DNA from: Picochlorum sp. 'celeri'
Taxonomy: Eukaryota > Chlorophyta > Trebouxiophyceae
Assembly: GCA_010909725.1 (NCBI GenBank)
Contig: JAACMV010000020.1
Location: 372,001 to 436,000, forward strand
Direction of reading: 5' to 3'
DNA length: 64,000 nt
Part shown: in pieces, positions 47,704 to 58,901 of the stretch
How positions within the stretch are numbered: the first letter of the stretch is position 1
How the letters are laid out: each line of letters opens with the position of its first letter
Program-made: the position numbers and the translations under genes
Notes under the pieces: generated by a model
What the model was told of the DNA's origin: nothing
The model's database searches: none
What the model saw: only the letters and a program-made list of their open reading frames with translations

Positions 47704-49251
47704 CTAGAATGAATATTCTTTTGAGAAATATGGGTCAACGCTATGATTCCACTCTCCATTGTACATGGCCAAGACATGGTCTGCTTGGCACTGACCACTC
47801 TGAGCAATGTCATCCAACTGATTCAGGAATTTCTCCTCCTGCTTTCCTCTGCGCTTCAACCCGCCTCTAGCAATTGATAGTACTTCTAACGCTAAATCTT
47901 GAACGGTGCCATCTCTGAACGGAGTCTGCAAGGCGTGGACAGGAACCTCACTCCTCAAGTACTCTCTCTCCTCTGCAGTCATGCTAGACATGATGGCTGC
48001 TGCCTGCCTCTGTGCTTCTTCGTCATAGAGCAAGCCAACCCACAGTGCTGGAAGGCCACAAATAAGGCGCCATGGGCCACCATCAGCACCCCTCATTTCT
48101 ATGAATCTCTTCAAGCGTACTTCTGGGAACACTGTTGTGAGATGTGATTCCCAATCATCCATGGTGGGGTACTCTCCCTCCAAGCCTTCCAGGGTACCAT
48201 TCATGAAATCTCTGAATGACTTTCCGGCTACATTAATATACTTACCTTCTCTATACACAAAATACATCGGCACATCTAGCACATAGTCCACATATCGTTC
48301 AAATCCGAAATCAGAGTCAAAGACAAATGGCAACGTGCCACATCTATCAGGATCTGTATCCTCCCACACATGAGAGCGCCAGGACTTGAAACCAGTTGGC
48401 TTTCCTTCTTTAAATGGTGAGTTTGCGAAAAGAGCTGTTGCTACTGGCTGAAGAGCAATGCCGATGCGGAACTTTTCAATCATATCTGCCTCATCTTCAA
48501 AATCAAGGTTTACTTGAATCGTGCACGATCGAAACATCATATCACGACCAAGACTGCCCTTGGTTGGCATGTAGTTTTTCATAATATTATATCGCTCCTT
48601 TGGCATGCATGGAACATCCTCATACCTCCATTTGGGATCAAAGCCTGTTCCCAGAAAGGCAACACCAATCTCCTCCGCAATGGACTTGACCTGGTACAAG
48701 TGCGAGTTGACCTCAGCACAAGTCTGATGAAGAGTCTCAAGCGTCGCTCCGCTAAGCTCAAACTGACCTCCTGGCTCGAGCGTCACACTCTGACCATTCT
48801 GCTTGAGGCCAATTGTCTTTCCATCCTCAACAATACGCTCCCAATCATATCTATCTGCCACACTTTCCAGTATGATCTCTATTTGTTCGTACGATAACCT
48901 CTTCTTCGTTGTAAGATCATAACCTAGCTTTTCGTGCTCCGTGCCAATCCTGTATACAAAGGCCATGAGAATGATACACCCATGCTTCAACACACAGTTT
49001 CACAAGCAGTATAGATCACTCTGCCGCCACAATGCACGTCCCACGTACCTCCATTTTTCTCTTGGCTTACATCCTGATGATAGATATCGAACGAGATCCT
49101 CCTTTGAGAGTCTCGCCGTGGCAGACGAGGCCACAGCACAGCGACACGTCACATGCTGTCTCCCAGACCAGCGTTTTCTGTGCTGGAGTGGTATCCTCGT
49201 CGCTACGCACGAAGATGCACTTTTTAAGGTAAAATCTAATGTATTCTGCAT
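47704..49251 (-). CDS. GSH1: glutamate-cysteine ligase, plant type, plastid
   Basis: Exon 1 is 49251-49049 and exon 2 is 48949-47704, joined over a 99-nt intron (GTACGT...TATACAG) within [20 protein letters not shown], a highly conserved family segment. The 482-residue protein has a Ser/Arg/Cys-rich transit peptide ([20 protein letters not shown]). It then has plant GSH1 landmarks: [57 protein letters not shown] and [20 protein letters not shown]. It makes gamma-glutamylcysteine, the first step to glutathione, in the plastid. Redox control through Cys pairs is known in plants; the conserved pairing was not tested here. Confidence 0.95.
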
Positions 49252-49746
49252 GGCACTGTCGTTAATACTGGCGCATGAACTTTAAATTCGTCACCCAAAG
49301 TGGTGGACTTGAAGCAGGTGTTTTTCTATGGAGGCTGCGTAAAGAATGATGCACTATTGCATCGATTAGATCGGATCAATATACAACAGAATAAATTGTA
49401 TATATATGGCGGGCGTCAGGGGATGGAAATTCATCTTGGAGACTTATTTCCCATGGATGGGCCAGATGGGCGACACATGGCCCCAGACAGGCCTGTGGCC
49501 TGCAGGCCATTATTCCTCATCATTCCCAGATGTAGCGAGAAAGAAGGACAGCTCTATGATATTGAGAAGGAGCAAATTACTGTAAAATGTAATAACAAAT
49601 ATTTCATTTGGTTGAATCAGCTAACATTCAGTGTTGGATTGGTTCTTCTCTCTGCTGATCAGAGAGCAAGTTGAATACAAGATTCCACAAATCCAATGTA
49701 CGATCAGAAAAAAATTGCTTTTATTTCTCCAGTTGGAAATCAAACA
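49252..49746. other. intergenic region with weak ORF
   Basis: About 495 bases. A TATATATA element at about 49399-49406 is followed by an ATG at 49423 opening an 83-codon plus-strand ORF (MEIHLGDLFPMDGPDGRHMA...) that I do not recognise. It may be a chance ORF, or a short exon in the GSH1 promoter region. Confidence 0.35.
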
Positions 49747-52171
49747 TTACCAATTGTCGCTTCCAAAGACTCTTCCCTTTGCAGAGTTGGAGCCACCATT
49801 GAAATCCCATGCCTGATCTCTCTTGGCATAGGACCCACCATCTGAGAAGCGCTTGGATCCATAGTTGTCGCGCTTGCTCCGGTAGCTATCGCGATCGCGA
49901 TCACCTCTTGAGTCTCGTCTTGAGCCAAACTTTGAGGAGCGTCTGTCGCGTCCGTCCCAGCTGTCTCTGTCTCTTCGCTCATACCCATCCCTCCTGGAAT
50001 AACTGTCCCTTCTGTCTCTGCGACCTCTCGACCCACCTCTCGATCCACCTCTCCTATCGTATCCATCTCTTCCACCTCTTCTGTCCTCGTTGTGCATGTT
50101 TTCCTCAGGAAGACTTGTGGGGACAGAGAGAATAACGCCTTTGCTGCTCAATTCTTCTTCCTTTGCAAGAATCTCCTCAGCAAGAGCTTTTGGAACATCA
50201 AATGCTCCACCTTGCATACCTGTTTTCTCATCGTTGATAAGCATAATGCGTCCAACATGTGATCCTTTATCTCTTGAATCCAAAAGTTTTGTCACAATCG
50301 CTGGGATGTGTCCAATGCGTGTAATACGTCCAGGGGCACTCATAATCTGAAGAGTAGTGAAGCCTTCTTGCAAAGTCAACAGAGACCTTGGTTCTGGAAT
50401 AGCATTAATTCCTGAGAGAGCTGCCAAGGCAACCTCCAATGCCTCTTGTGGGTCTCTGGATGCAAGGACCATTTTGGCAACTGGGGCAAAGTATGCCCTG
50501 ACATCCTTTTCAACATTGTCCAAGCGATGCATCACCTGCTTTGCCGCGGCTTCCACAACTTGTTCTGGAGTAGGCGGTGGAATAGGAGAGATACTGGCCT
50601 TGGTTTCGCGCATGATGCGCCTAAACAGACCATATTCATTGCGAGTGTACATGGCAATTGCTGTTCCAGACCTCCCTGCTCTACCAGTTCTACCTGAACG
50701 ATGCAAGAACGACTCTGACTCCCTTGGAAGTTCATAATGTACGACCAAATCAACATCTGGAATATCCAAACCACGGGCAGCAACATCAGTGGCAACAAGC
50801 ACAGATGTTCTCCCTGCTCTAAAGCTTGCCAAGACTCTCTCGCGCTCATTTTGAGCCATATCACCATGCAATGGTTCGCATGGAATATGCAGTGCAACAG
50901 CTGCAGCAACCTCATCAGCTTCTCTCTTTGTCTGTGTAAACACAATAGTCTTTCCTCCATCAGCATGCACCGTGATGAGATCCACAAGAATAGAACGCCT
51001 GGAAGAACTGGTCACCTGAATGCTATGTGCAGTGATCGTCTCTGCCAGCTTCCCAGACTGTCCTGATCCAATACTATCAATATTGACAGGATCTTTCAAG
51101 TACGTTTTGATCAAGTTCTTGACCCAATGAGGAATGGTGGCAGAAAACATCATAGTTTGCCTCTCCTCTGGAACATTTTTCAAAATATCTTCAACATCCT
51201 GCTCAAATCCTACATTCAACATTTGATCTGCTTCATCCAAGACAACATATTTGATTTCAGACAGATCTAACGCCTGTTGCTCGATCAAGTCGATGATTCT
51301 GCCTGGAGTACCAACAGCCACATCAACTCCCCTTTCAAGCATCTTCTTCTGTGCCACAATAGATGCTCCACCATAAAAGCATCCCACAAACGTATCCGCT
51401 GAAATAGAAGCAATCTCTCTCTCCACCTGCTTGGCCAACTCTCGTGTCGGCGCCAGCACCAAACATTGAGGCGCCCTCCCACGTGGTTTCCTCTCACTTC
51501 CATACGAATCACCAATTCTCTCAATCACAGGCAATGCAAACGCAAGCGTCTTTCCACTTCCCGTCTTGGCTCGCGCAACCACATCTCTTCCCTCTTTTAT
51601 CGGCTCAAACACCATCTTTTGAATAGGGAACAAGGATTTGATACCACGTGACTCCAATGTCTGAACAGTCTCATCCTTCAGCCCACAATTCCTCACCAGC
51701 AAATTCTCGTCCACAATCGCATCATCCTCAGACTCGGATCCATCCGTAAACAAACTCGCAAAAGACCCCTGCTCATCGCTTGATTCCAGATCCTCCTCGA
51801 GAATATCATCATCCTCAAGGGCAAAATCAACAGACTCAAAACCAAGCGTTGAAATCTCCGCCTCATTCTCATCCTCCACAGATGTATTCATCGTCGATGC
51901 CTGTACATTATGACATATAATCATCAGAATGCAACCAAAAAGCAATTCAATCATCCGAGTAACCTACCACGCGAGAATGCAACAAAGGCGCTCTCACATG
52001 CCTCTGCCTCACCAACCCACCAGCATACTTTGGTGCCCCAATGCGCGTCACTATGCTTGAAAATGATTTTTTCTGAGTTACAAACGTCGATACCGACCCC
52101 ATACCATGCATAGCAGAGCTTGTTTGAGGCTTCTGCATGCGCCTGAAAAGAGTGGCCGCAATATGGCCCAT
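49747..52171 (-). CDS. DEAD-box RNA helicase with GUCT domain, plastid RH3-like
   Basis: Exon 1 is 52171-51968 and exon 2 is 51900-49747, with a 67-nt intron (GTAGGT...GTACAG), for 785 residues. Exon 1 encodes a transit peptide (MGHIAATLFRRMQKPQTSSA). After an acidic stretch come the helicase motifs: Q motif LFPIQKMVFEP, AKTGSGKT (I), PTRELAKQV (Ia), VLDEADQM (II, DEAD), FSATIPHW (III) and HRSGRTGRAG (VI). A GUCT domain (SLLTLQEGFTTLQIMSAPGR) and an Arg/Gly/Asp/Ser-rich tail follow. Plant RH3 has this order and helps group II intron splicing and 50S assembly in chloroplasts. An in-frame GTG further upstream is not a start. Confidence 0.92.
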
Positions 52172-52488
52172 GATTCTTCTCGAGTAGTCAGCCAGTTCGA
52201 ATACTATAACAAAATGTGTATCGAAACAAATCACGAATCAATAATTCTGTGGTTTTGAGGTGTCGTTGTCGACACCCGTGCTCCAGCGAGCCCCATGCCA
52301 CGGGGGCGCCACTTCATCCTGGAGCCACACATCTTGAATGCTCATTTGGTCCCATCAAATATATCATTGATCGAACGGAATCTTACCCTATCTTTTTCAG
52401 ACCAAATCGCGGACCAGCATATCTGATGCTTGATATTCCAGTGTAAAAACTGCTCCATCACACACATATATTATCAATCTTGAGAATC
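52172..52488. other. divergent intergenic region
   Basis: About 317 bases between the helicase and PsaN genes. It includes a G+C-rich patch near 52265-52330. No gene is supported. Confidence 0.45.
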
Positions 52489-53086
52489 ATGGCTTTCGTC
52501 GCTGCTTCTACCTCTGCCTTTGTTGGGTACGGCGTGTTTTTTTATTCCACGGAATCGGGCAATTACAGTCGATAGAATCTTCTTCCTAGTATCTCGATTC
52601 CTCATGGACAATCTGGATCCATCAATGCTGTTATTGTTTTCACTAATCTCTGTGCATCTTTTGCTATGCAGAGCTCCAACCAAGTTGGCTGTCGTTGCCA
52701 AGAGCAACAGGACCAACAAGGCTACTCGTGTCTGTGCTGTTGCTGACAACAAGAAGGAACTCGTTGCTGCTGCCGCAGCTGGAGCTCTTTTGATTGGAAA
52801 TGCCATGCCAGCTCACGCTGATTTGGTTGAGGATCTTTTGGCAAAGTCTCAGGCCAATGCTGAGCTTCACAACAAGCAGCGCTTGGCTTCTTCATACTCC
52901 AACTTTGCCAGATCTCGTACTGTGACTGACGGAACATGCAAGTTCCCAGCCAATGTGTTGGGATGTGATGTGGGAGAATATGCTGGTGATGTCAAGTACA
53001 TTGCTGACGATGCCAAGATTGAGTGTGAAGGAAAGGAGGCAGGAAAGTGTGCTTCCAACATCAGCATCCCACAGCGTAATAATTAA
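52489..53086 (+). CDS. PSAN: photosystem I subunit N (PsaN)
   Basis: Exon 1 is 52489-52526 and exon 2 is 52672-53086, around a 145-nt intron (GTACGG...ATGCAG), giving 150 residues. The N-terminus (MAFVAASTSAFVGAPTKLAV) is a stromal transit peptide. A Tat-like or Sec-like thylakoid signal (KKELVAAAAAGALLIGNAMP) ending in AHA follows. The mature lumenal protein starts DLVEDLLAKSQANAELHNKQ and has the four conserved Cys (GTCKFPANVLGC, KIECEGKEAGKC). PsaN sits on the lumenal face of photosystem I and helps plastocyanin oxidation. This gene fixes the organism as an alga of the green or related lineage. Confidence 0.96.
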
Positions 53087-53150
53087 GTGTATTCTGGTGT
53101 GGTGTTTTTTTATTACAGCATCATAATATAATATAATTATGTAACACGGC

Positions 53151-56100
53151 TTATAGAGTGTTCGATGGTCTGTGGAGAGACATGAGGCGGATGTTTCTTT
53201 GTTGGCGTTTGTATGATTCTGCATGCTCTTTTTCCTTTGTGGCCATGTCTAATCTGATGAGCGTGTCTGGGTTCCAAGATGATGAGTTTGGACTTTGATG
53301 TTGGTTGTCGTCTTGATGTGGGGTGTTGATGTGTTCTTCAATGCTTCGTGCCATGATGATGGTCTCTACAAGGACCTCTCGTGTTGCTCCCATTCGATGT
53401 GCTCTGCTGATCACCTGATCTTCTAATGATGTGTTTGGTATTGGTTCCATGAGAAAGACGTAGTTGACGAACGATAGATCGAGTCCGAGGGCGCCGCTTT
53501 CGTCCATGAGCATGACTCTGCAGTCTGGATCTTTTCTAAACCTGTTGATCTCGGATGCCTTTTCAATCTGGGACATTTGTTTTCGATACAATGCGATGTG
53601 TCGCTTTGATGCATTCTGATTCAGTATACGTTCAATGAGCAGCGCATGATGCCAAAATTGGGTGAAGACGATGGCCTTGTTTGGTTCTCCGATATCATCA
53701 CCATTGATCAATGCATTCATGAATGTGGCAGTGTTCTGTGGAATGATGCCCAGGCCTTTCAGGCGTTTGATCAGATACACGCATTTTGATGAGTCTGTTT
53801 CTTTCCACATCGGCTGCCACGCGCCTTCACTCTTTCCTTCCGCTCCACGTTGCGCGTATGCTGCTTGCCATTCAATCAATTCTTGGGGGACGTCCCATTT
53901 TGGATGTGGGTTGTCCAGAAGACGTGTAGGATCAGTTGATGCGTGCATGGTGTAGGGGGTACCGCAATGCGAGCATTTATATCTATTTGTGGCAGTGCAG
54001 TCGACACACATGATGCATGCGCATGGCGTGACAAATAAGATTCTGTAAAATTGGCTGCATGTGTCGCATGTTCCTCCATGGCATAAAGAGTCTTCTATTC
54101 GTCGCAGAGGATGTGTTTCTTCCAAATATGGTGGACCAGATATTAGGATGTCTTTTGGAGGCATCTGAAGTCCTTGTCTGTCGCACAAAAGCTCGAGTGT
54201 GTCCCATAAATCTTCATTGCTCACTTGTAAATCACATACTCCCCCAACATTGCAGGCTAATGCAATATTGGAGAGGAATGATGTTGCGCGAGACGCTTGA
54301 GATTTGGACATGAGACTTTCCTTATGATCTGGATCAAACCAATCTGATGTGATGAGATTGAATCGTACCAGATCAATGAGAGAACTGTATGAAGCTGCAT
54401 GCGTTGCTGTAAAGTCCAACTGTGTCATTTTCTTCTGCAGTTTCGGCAAGGTCCGTAAGCTTGATTTGCTCGATCGTGCCATTGTTCGTGAAAAATATAG
54501 AAACATTCTCCACATGGATACTTCTGGTGCGATTTTGATTGGCTTTTCGATAGCTTCCTGCCAAGGTGGAAGTGATCCCAAGAACTCATCGTGGAGGAAT
54601 GCAAGAATGGGTTGGATCTGTCGCATTGTTGCTAGTGTAGAGCTTTTATTCGACTGCACTGGTGTTCCAGTGAGACACCATCTACTTTCTGCTTTCAGGG
54701 ATGTCACCATTTGCAATCTGCTTGTGACTCCTAGCGACCCAAGCGCATGCCCCTCATCAAGAACAATTCTGGACCAGTATACCTGAGCCAAGGGACTGCA
54801 TTTCAAAGGATCTTTAGAGTTCCATTCTGTTGATAGAACCGTGAATGTTGTGATCACAACGTCATACTCCCATGCGAGGTATTGGGGCAATGTGTTGCGT
54901 GTCTGTCCAGTGTCATACACTGTCACTCTCAGGCAGCCTGGGGCAGTGTGTAAAAATATCTGATGTTTCCAATGCTGAACAAGTTCAGGTGGAACAACTA
55001 TCAATGTTGCTGGGCTAATGTATATTTTTATTCGCGATTCAGCTGGGTCATATTTCAATGCTTCTCGCAGAGCCTCAATGTCGGGCAGCATGTTGAAAAA
55101 TGAGTTTGGCTTGACCCAGGAGAGCCAATCATGCTCTGTCAGAGATGAACGACTGTATCCAGATGGCCTCCTGTTTTCAGTCCTCTTCAAGTCGCCATAT
55201 TCATTGTTCGTATGAGGTACGAATCCTAGTTTGTGCAGAAATTGGCCATACCCTGGTGGATTTGCAGCCCAGCCAGGCAATGTGAAGCCACCCCTGAAAA
55301 ATTCAGGCTCTTTGCTCATGAGCCAATGCAATATTGTTCTACCTTTGTGCTTATACCTTCCATATACACTAAAAAGTTCACTGTGAGAAGACAGAGTATC
55401 CTTGTAAAATTCTACATTCATTCTGCTGGTTGCTTCACTCTCCTGTACCCAGCCCATCATTCCAATCACCTCTTCTTCCTCATCGAGGGCCTCAGCAACA
55501 ATACTACAACTGCGCATTCGTGGCACAGGATGTATGTAACAGCACCATACATCATTGTCTGGTTTGTACAGAGGAGGACATCGTCTCCATCTATCACACA
55601 AATCACACTGCAGCCAGATATCAGAAGAAGCACACGTTTCATTTGTATCCGCCCTCTTCTCCTCGAATAAATCACCTCGGATCACACGATCGTTCACATC
55701 CGCCACTCTCGAATGATGGCCAGACCTCACTGTCTGTGCTGCATGCTTGAACGGAGAAAACTTGTTTGCTGCTGCAATCTTTCTTCTCTTTGATCGTTGT
55801 CGATCACTTTCATGACTTGATAATTGAGGAGAGACGGATAGATATCCATATTTATGTTTCACATCATTTGATGATATCCATGTCACGTCCCCTTTGTCTT
55901 CCTTGGGCATTGGTACATGCCCTTTTGTTCTGACAATCAGCCCAATGCAGGTTACAGTCTTCCCCAACCCAGGGTCATCGCACAAAAAGCCGCCTTGAAA
56001 GTCTTCAACCATATCTGGTGGATCCTCAGTTATCATTCCAGTACTCGTATTGCCCCAAAAGCTCCCCTCTGCCGTATCAAAAAACTTCCAGCAGGGATGA

Positions 56101-56969
56101 TCAATCAACTCCCCTGAAAGACTCTCTCTTTCCATCATCCACCGAATAGCAGCCCGCTGATGAGGATACAATTTTAATAGTAAACCAGGGGTTATTTCAC
56201 GCGCAATCGATCGAAAGAATCGACATGTACTAGCCAGGCACTGTAATGATTTTGTATCCAAAACTCCCAACATACGAAACATCACCTCCTCAGGCAACAA
56301 ATGAAGCGGAAACACATCCCTAGAAGTCACATTCATCCCTTGCATATACGATGATGCCATCATCAAAGTCCCATCTGCGTCGCATGGAGGAGGTAGAGCG
56401 GTGACACAGGTCCTCAAACTAAACAACTCCCCCCCTGTTTTATTCCCCAGAAATTCTTCTGTACTTTTCTGTAGCCTCTCGTACTCGCTTCCTCTCGGCT
56501 CGCCTTCACCACATTCTTTCAAATGCAGCAGCAAGACAGCGCCGCTGATACATGGTTTCCATGCATCAAAATCTATCGAAATATCGAAATCTACCGAGCC
56601 CTTGTTGCTACTCAGTTCCCCTGAGCAAACAACCATACCCCTCTGCACCAACCTGCCCAAATGTTCGACAATATGCAATTCTGAACCAGCATCTCTATCA
56701 TTTTCAATGCTCAGAAGTGCTTTCCTGCGACAGAATGCACGAGTAAACGACATTGAACCTTGACATGCGACTCGAAAACCCAAATACCGCCAAGCCTCTT
56801 CAGCGCACCTATCGTCCTTCCTCTGTATCGTAATACAATCATCTTCAGAGACGAGATCCACGCCCGTAGTGCATCCAGTGCTGGGGAGGATACTTTTGCT
56901 GCTGGTCTCCACGACAGTAGTTTTTGGGAGTGACACAGAGACTGTGCCTACATGGAGGAATCGGCCCAT
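53151..56969 (-). CDS. F-box / CW zinc finger / SNF2 helicase / RING protein (At3g54460-like)
   Basis: The 1272-residue protein has no intron. An F-box lies at about residues 222-262 (LLPEEVMFRMLGVLDTKSLQ). The SNF2 ATPase starts at LYPHQRAAIRWMMERE with Walker A DDPGLGKTVT near 331. It is split by a CW-type zinc finger (WLQCDLCDRWRRCPPLYKPD...WCC) near 452. Motif II is VLDEGHALG and motif III is CLTGTPVQSNKS. A degenerate RING near 968 (CDTCSQFYRI...PCACIMCVDC...CSHCG) precedes the helicase C domain (SFVNYVFLMEPIPNTSLEDQ, RAHRMGATREVLVE). This order is that of the plant At3g54460 family, and CW reads methylated H3K4. A role in chromatin remodelling with ubiquitin ligation is inferred. Confidence 0.9.
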   Translation of the reverse strand: MGRFLHVGTVSVSLPKTTVVETSSKSILPSTGCTTGVDLVSEDDCITIQRKDDRCAEEAWRYLGFRVACQGSMSFTRAFCRRKALLSIENDRDAGSELHIVEHLGRLVQRGMVVCSGELSSNKGSVDFDISIDFDAWKPCISGAVLLLHLKECGEGEPRGSEYERLQKSTEEFLGNKTGGELFSLRTCVTALPPPCDADGTLMMASSYMQGMNVTSRDVFPLHLLPEEVMFRMLGVLDTKSLQCLASTCRFFRSIAREITPGLLLKLYPHQRAAIRWMMERESLSGELIDHPCWKFFDTAEGSFWGNTSTGMITEDPPDMVEDFQGGFLCDDPGLGKTVTCIGLIVRTKGHVPMPKEDKGDVTWISSNDVKHKYGYLSVSPQLSSHESDRQRSKRRKIAAANKFSPFKHAAQTVRSGHHSRVADVNDRVIRGDLFEEKRADTNETCASSDIWLQCDLCDRWRRCPPLYKPDNDVWCCYIHPVPRMRSCSIVAEALDEEEEVIGMMGWVQESEATSRMNVEFYKDTLSSHSELFSVYGRYKHKGRTILHWLMSKEPEFFRGGFTLPGWAANPPGYGQFLHKLGFVPHTNNEYGDLKRTENRRPSGYSRSSLTEHDWLSWVKPNSFFNMLPDIEALREALKYDPAESRIKIYISPATLIVVPPELVQHWKHQIFLHTAPGCLRVTVYDTGQTRNTLPQYLAWEYDVVITTFTVLSTEWNSKDPLKCSPLAQVYWSRIVLDEGHALGSLGVTSRLQMVTSLKAESRWCLTGTPVQSNKSSTLATMRQIQPILAFLHDEFLGSLPPWQEAIEKPIKIAPEVSMWRMFLYFSRTMARSSKSSLRTLPKLQKKMTQLDFTATHAASYSSLIDLVRFNLITSDWFDPDHKESLMSKSQASRATSFLSNIALACNVGGVCDLQVSNEDLWDTLELLCDRQGLQMPPKDILISGPPYLEETHPLRRIEDSLCHGGTCDTCSQFYRILFVTPCACIMCVDCTATNRYKCSHCGTPYTMHASTDPTRLLDNPHPKWDVPQELIEWQAAYAQRGAEGKSEGAWQPMWKETDSSKCVYLIKRLKGLGIIPQNTATFMNALINGDDIGEPNKAIVFTQFWHHALLIERILNQNASKRHIALYRKQMSQIEKASEINRFRKDPDCRVMLMDESGALGLDLSFVNYVFLMEPIPNTSLEDQVISRAHRMGATREVLVETIIMARSIEEHINTPHQDDNQHQSPNSSSWNPDTLIRLDMATKEKEHAESYKRQQRNIRLMSLHRPSNTL

Positions 56970-56970
56970 G

Positions 56971-57084
56971 TATTCCGTTATTTCATTTTTGCATGCATAT
57001 GGAACAATGGAAAAATCTTTCCAAATGGGTTTGTGCGTTTATAAAGCACGCATGTGATCGCCGAGCACTGCTCGGTCAAGGTGG
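56971..57084. repeat. promoter-sized direct repeat, copy 1
   Basis: About 115 bases closely similar (roughly 80 percent by eye) to 58016-58132. It starts two bases upstream of the SNF2-gene ATG. On the minus strand it carries GAGCAGTGCTCGGCGATC, a TTTATAAA TATA-like box and CCATATGCATGCAAAAATGA. Confidence 0.88.
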
Positions 57085-57489
57085 GGTAGAAGTACTCTTG
57101 CAACCCAATAGTATTATTGGGTTGATACACCCACCATGATGAGATGTGTGGAGCAGGGGCTTCATTGAGCAAAGGATTATGGGGTATTGATTTCATCATA
57201 TGTGATATTGAAATCGTACTTTATGGATATGCGTAATACTCATCTCCATAGGTGGTCTGTGATGACCTCTCGGAGCCATCCCAGGAATAATTCCTCCGAT
57301 GAACGCATCCATGAAAATCTCCATTCAATATACTACTACTAGTACTTACATCTTGAAAAGAGACTAATGAGGGCACATGGGAGAGAGATCTTCTCTCAAA
57401 AAAAAGAAAAACACGAAAAAGAGACCTTTCTCAAGATGCAATGCATCTTCTGTGCTCTACTAGAGTACCACGACATTCTGCTTCTAGAT
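57085..57489. other. intergenic region
   Basis: About 400 bases between copy 1 of the promoter repeat and the small secreted protein gene. It has A-rich and G/A-rich tracts and no gene. Confidence 0.45.
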
Positions 57490-57879
57490 TCAATGCAACA
57501 AGGCAAATAACATCACTACTATACTCATACCATATGTCAAGAGGATACTGCTATCAGTACTGAATCGTCCCCTTGATGCTGAGTCCGTTGGTGGACTTGC
57601 TGCATCTGACTCAAAGGCTTCATTTTGCTTTCCATTCACCAATGGTTGAGATATCGCGTCCAAGTCCATGCAGAACCCGTCATCACCACAAAACGTTACC
57701 TCTGGCAAACAATCTTCCATCGTCTTGCAGGGCTTTTTACTATCCTCTGCGTAGACTGAATTGACTATCAAGAGTAGAACCACCAAGGTGAGAGGAAGAC
57801 AGGCCGCGGTGGGGCGACGACGGAGCTGCTGCTTGAATATGGCAGACATGGTTGCTGTTATTATTTTAAATGAGTACAT
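57490..57879 (-). CDS. small Cys-containing, probably GPI-anchored secreted protein
   Basis: The frame starts at the ATG at 57879 (129 residues); the ATG at 57849 (119 residues) gives a better signal peptide. A signal (CLPLTLVVLLLIVNSVYA) precedes EDSKKPCKTMEDCLPEVTFC and GDDGFCMDLD, a four-Cys knot-like module. A Ser/Ala/Asp linker and a C-terminal hydrophobic tail (ILLTYGMSIVVMLFALLH) follow, with no charged residues after it, typical of GPI-anchor addition. The family is not recognised. Copy 2 of the promoter repeat lies 137-170 bases upstream. Confidence 0.6.
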   Translation of the reverse strand: MYSFKIITATMSAIFKQQLRRRPTAACLPLTLVVLLLIVNSVYAEDSKKPCKTMEDCLPEVTFCGDDGFCMDLDAISQPLVNGKQNEAFESDAASPPTDSASRGRFSTDSSILLTYGMSIVVMLFALLH

Positions 57880-58015
57880 AATAATAATTCCTCTGATTTC
57901 TCTAATGAGTATTGGTAGTCACGCCTGAGACGAAAAAATTGTTCACTTGCGTTTTTTGGTTGTGCAAAATTGTACTCTTGGTGATACAATTCGTAAAGAA
58001 GAATCGGCGCAATTT

Positions 58016-58132
58016 TATTCCGTTATTTCACTTTTGCATGCATATGGAACAATGTAAAAAGCTTTCAAAATGGTTTTCTATGCTTGTAAAGCTTGGATGT
58101 GGATCGCCGATTACTGCTCGGTCAAGGGGTGT
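58016..58132. repeat. promoter-sized direct repeat, copy 2
   Basis: It is similar to 56971-57084, sharing TATTCCGTTATTTCA, TTTTGCATGCATATGGAACA and GCTCGGTCAAGG. The TATA-like box is changed (TTTACAA on the minus strand). It lies upstream of the small secreted protein gene on the minus strand. Confidence 0.88.
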
Positions 58133-58901
58133 GGAAACTTGGGTTCATGTGGAGCCATGAGGCAAATTTGCCCCAGGCAGTAGCTCTCAGCACATGCTCG
58201 TCTCGTTGTGAATTCCATGCAAATCTGTTAGGGTAGATGTTGATCTGGAGAGAGAGTAGAAGGCAAATTTTGCGCCAGCGTGACAATGTTCAAAGTCATA
58301 CTATGTAGCTGTCAGTGGCCGTTCCGAATGGCTTGTTGATGGGAGGAAATCGCCGACGTCGGATGGCCCGACTCAGCTTCATCTATCGGGATCCGAATAC
58401 TTTCCCAGCTTCCCACGCCATTAAGTGACGCCGTGTGCGTGTATAGATAGTCCTTATAATCTATTTTAGCAGAAAGGAGACATCTTTTGCTTGAATAGAC
58501 TTGTATACGACGTCAAGGTACGTATTCCCCTGGTGAGATCTAGAGGGTCTGCTGACAGTTTCCTGGATTCTGGGTCCTCGCGGTGATATGAGCCATTAAT
58601 AGCCAATAGTTTATCACATTTGATGATATGAATGCGGCAAACTGGGCCTTTGGGGGACAGTGGCTCGGTTTTGCTCAAGTCGGCAGACTGGTGAAGCTGC
58701 AGGCGCGTGGCCCTCCGCGCGTTGCGACCCCGGGAATATTGAGAGCATGCGATGGGGTATAATCGCATGATATCCTTCTGTTTTTGATAAATGAACCGCT
58801 AGACTCATTGTCAGCGGGCCAGTGTGGTGTTTGACGTGTTGCTGACTGGATAGTATCCTGTCTTGTGCTGTGCAGCCGGATTTCTCTTTGATTCAGAGAA
58901 G
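58133..58901. other. 770-base intergenic region, no gene recognised
   Basis: Short ORFs on the minus strand (100 and 88 codons) have no domain or targeting character. Several stem-forming stretches occur, such as ATGCGA...TCGCAT near 58748-58766. I tested by eye for U1, U2, U5, U6, SRP, RNase P and U3 hallmarks and found none. Confidence 0.4.

Noticed and set aside
58133..58901. Possible SRP, RNase P, U3 or snRNA gene
   Set aside because: Stems are present, but none of the diagnostic conserved boxes of these RNAs could be found.
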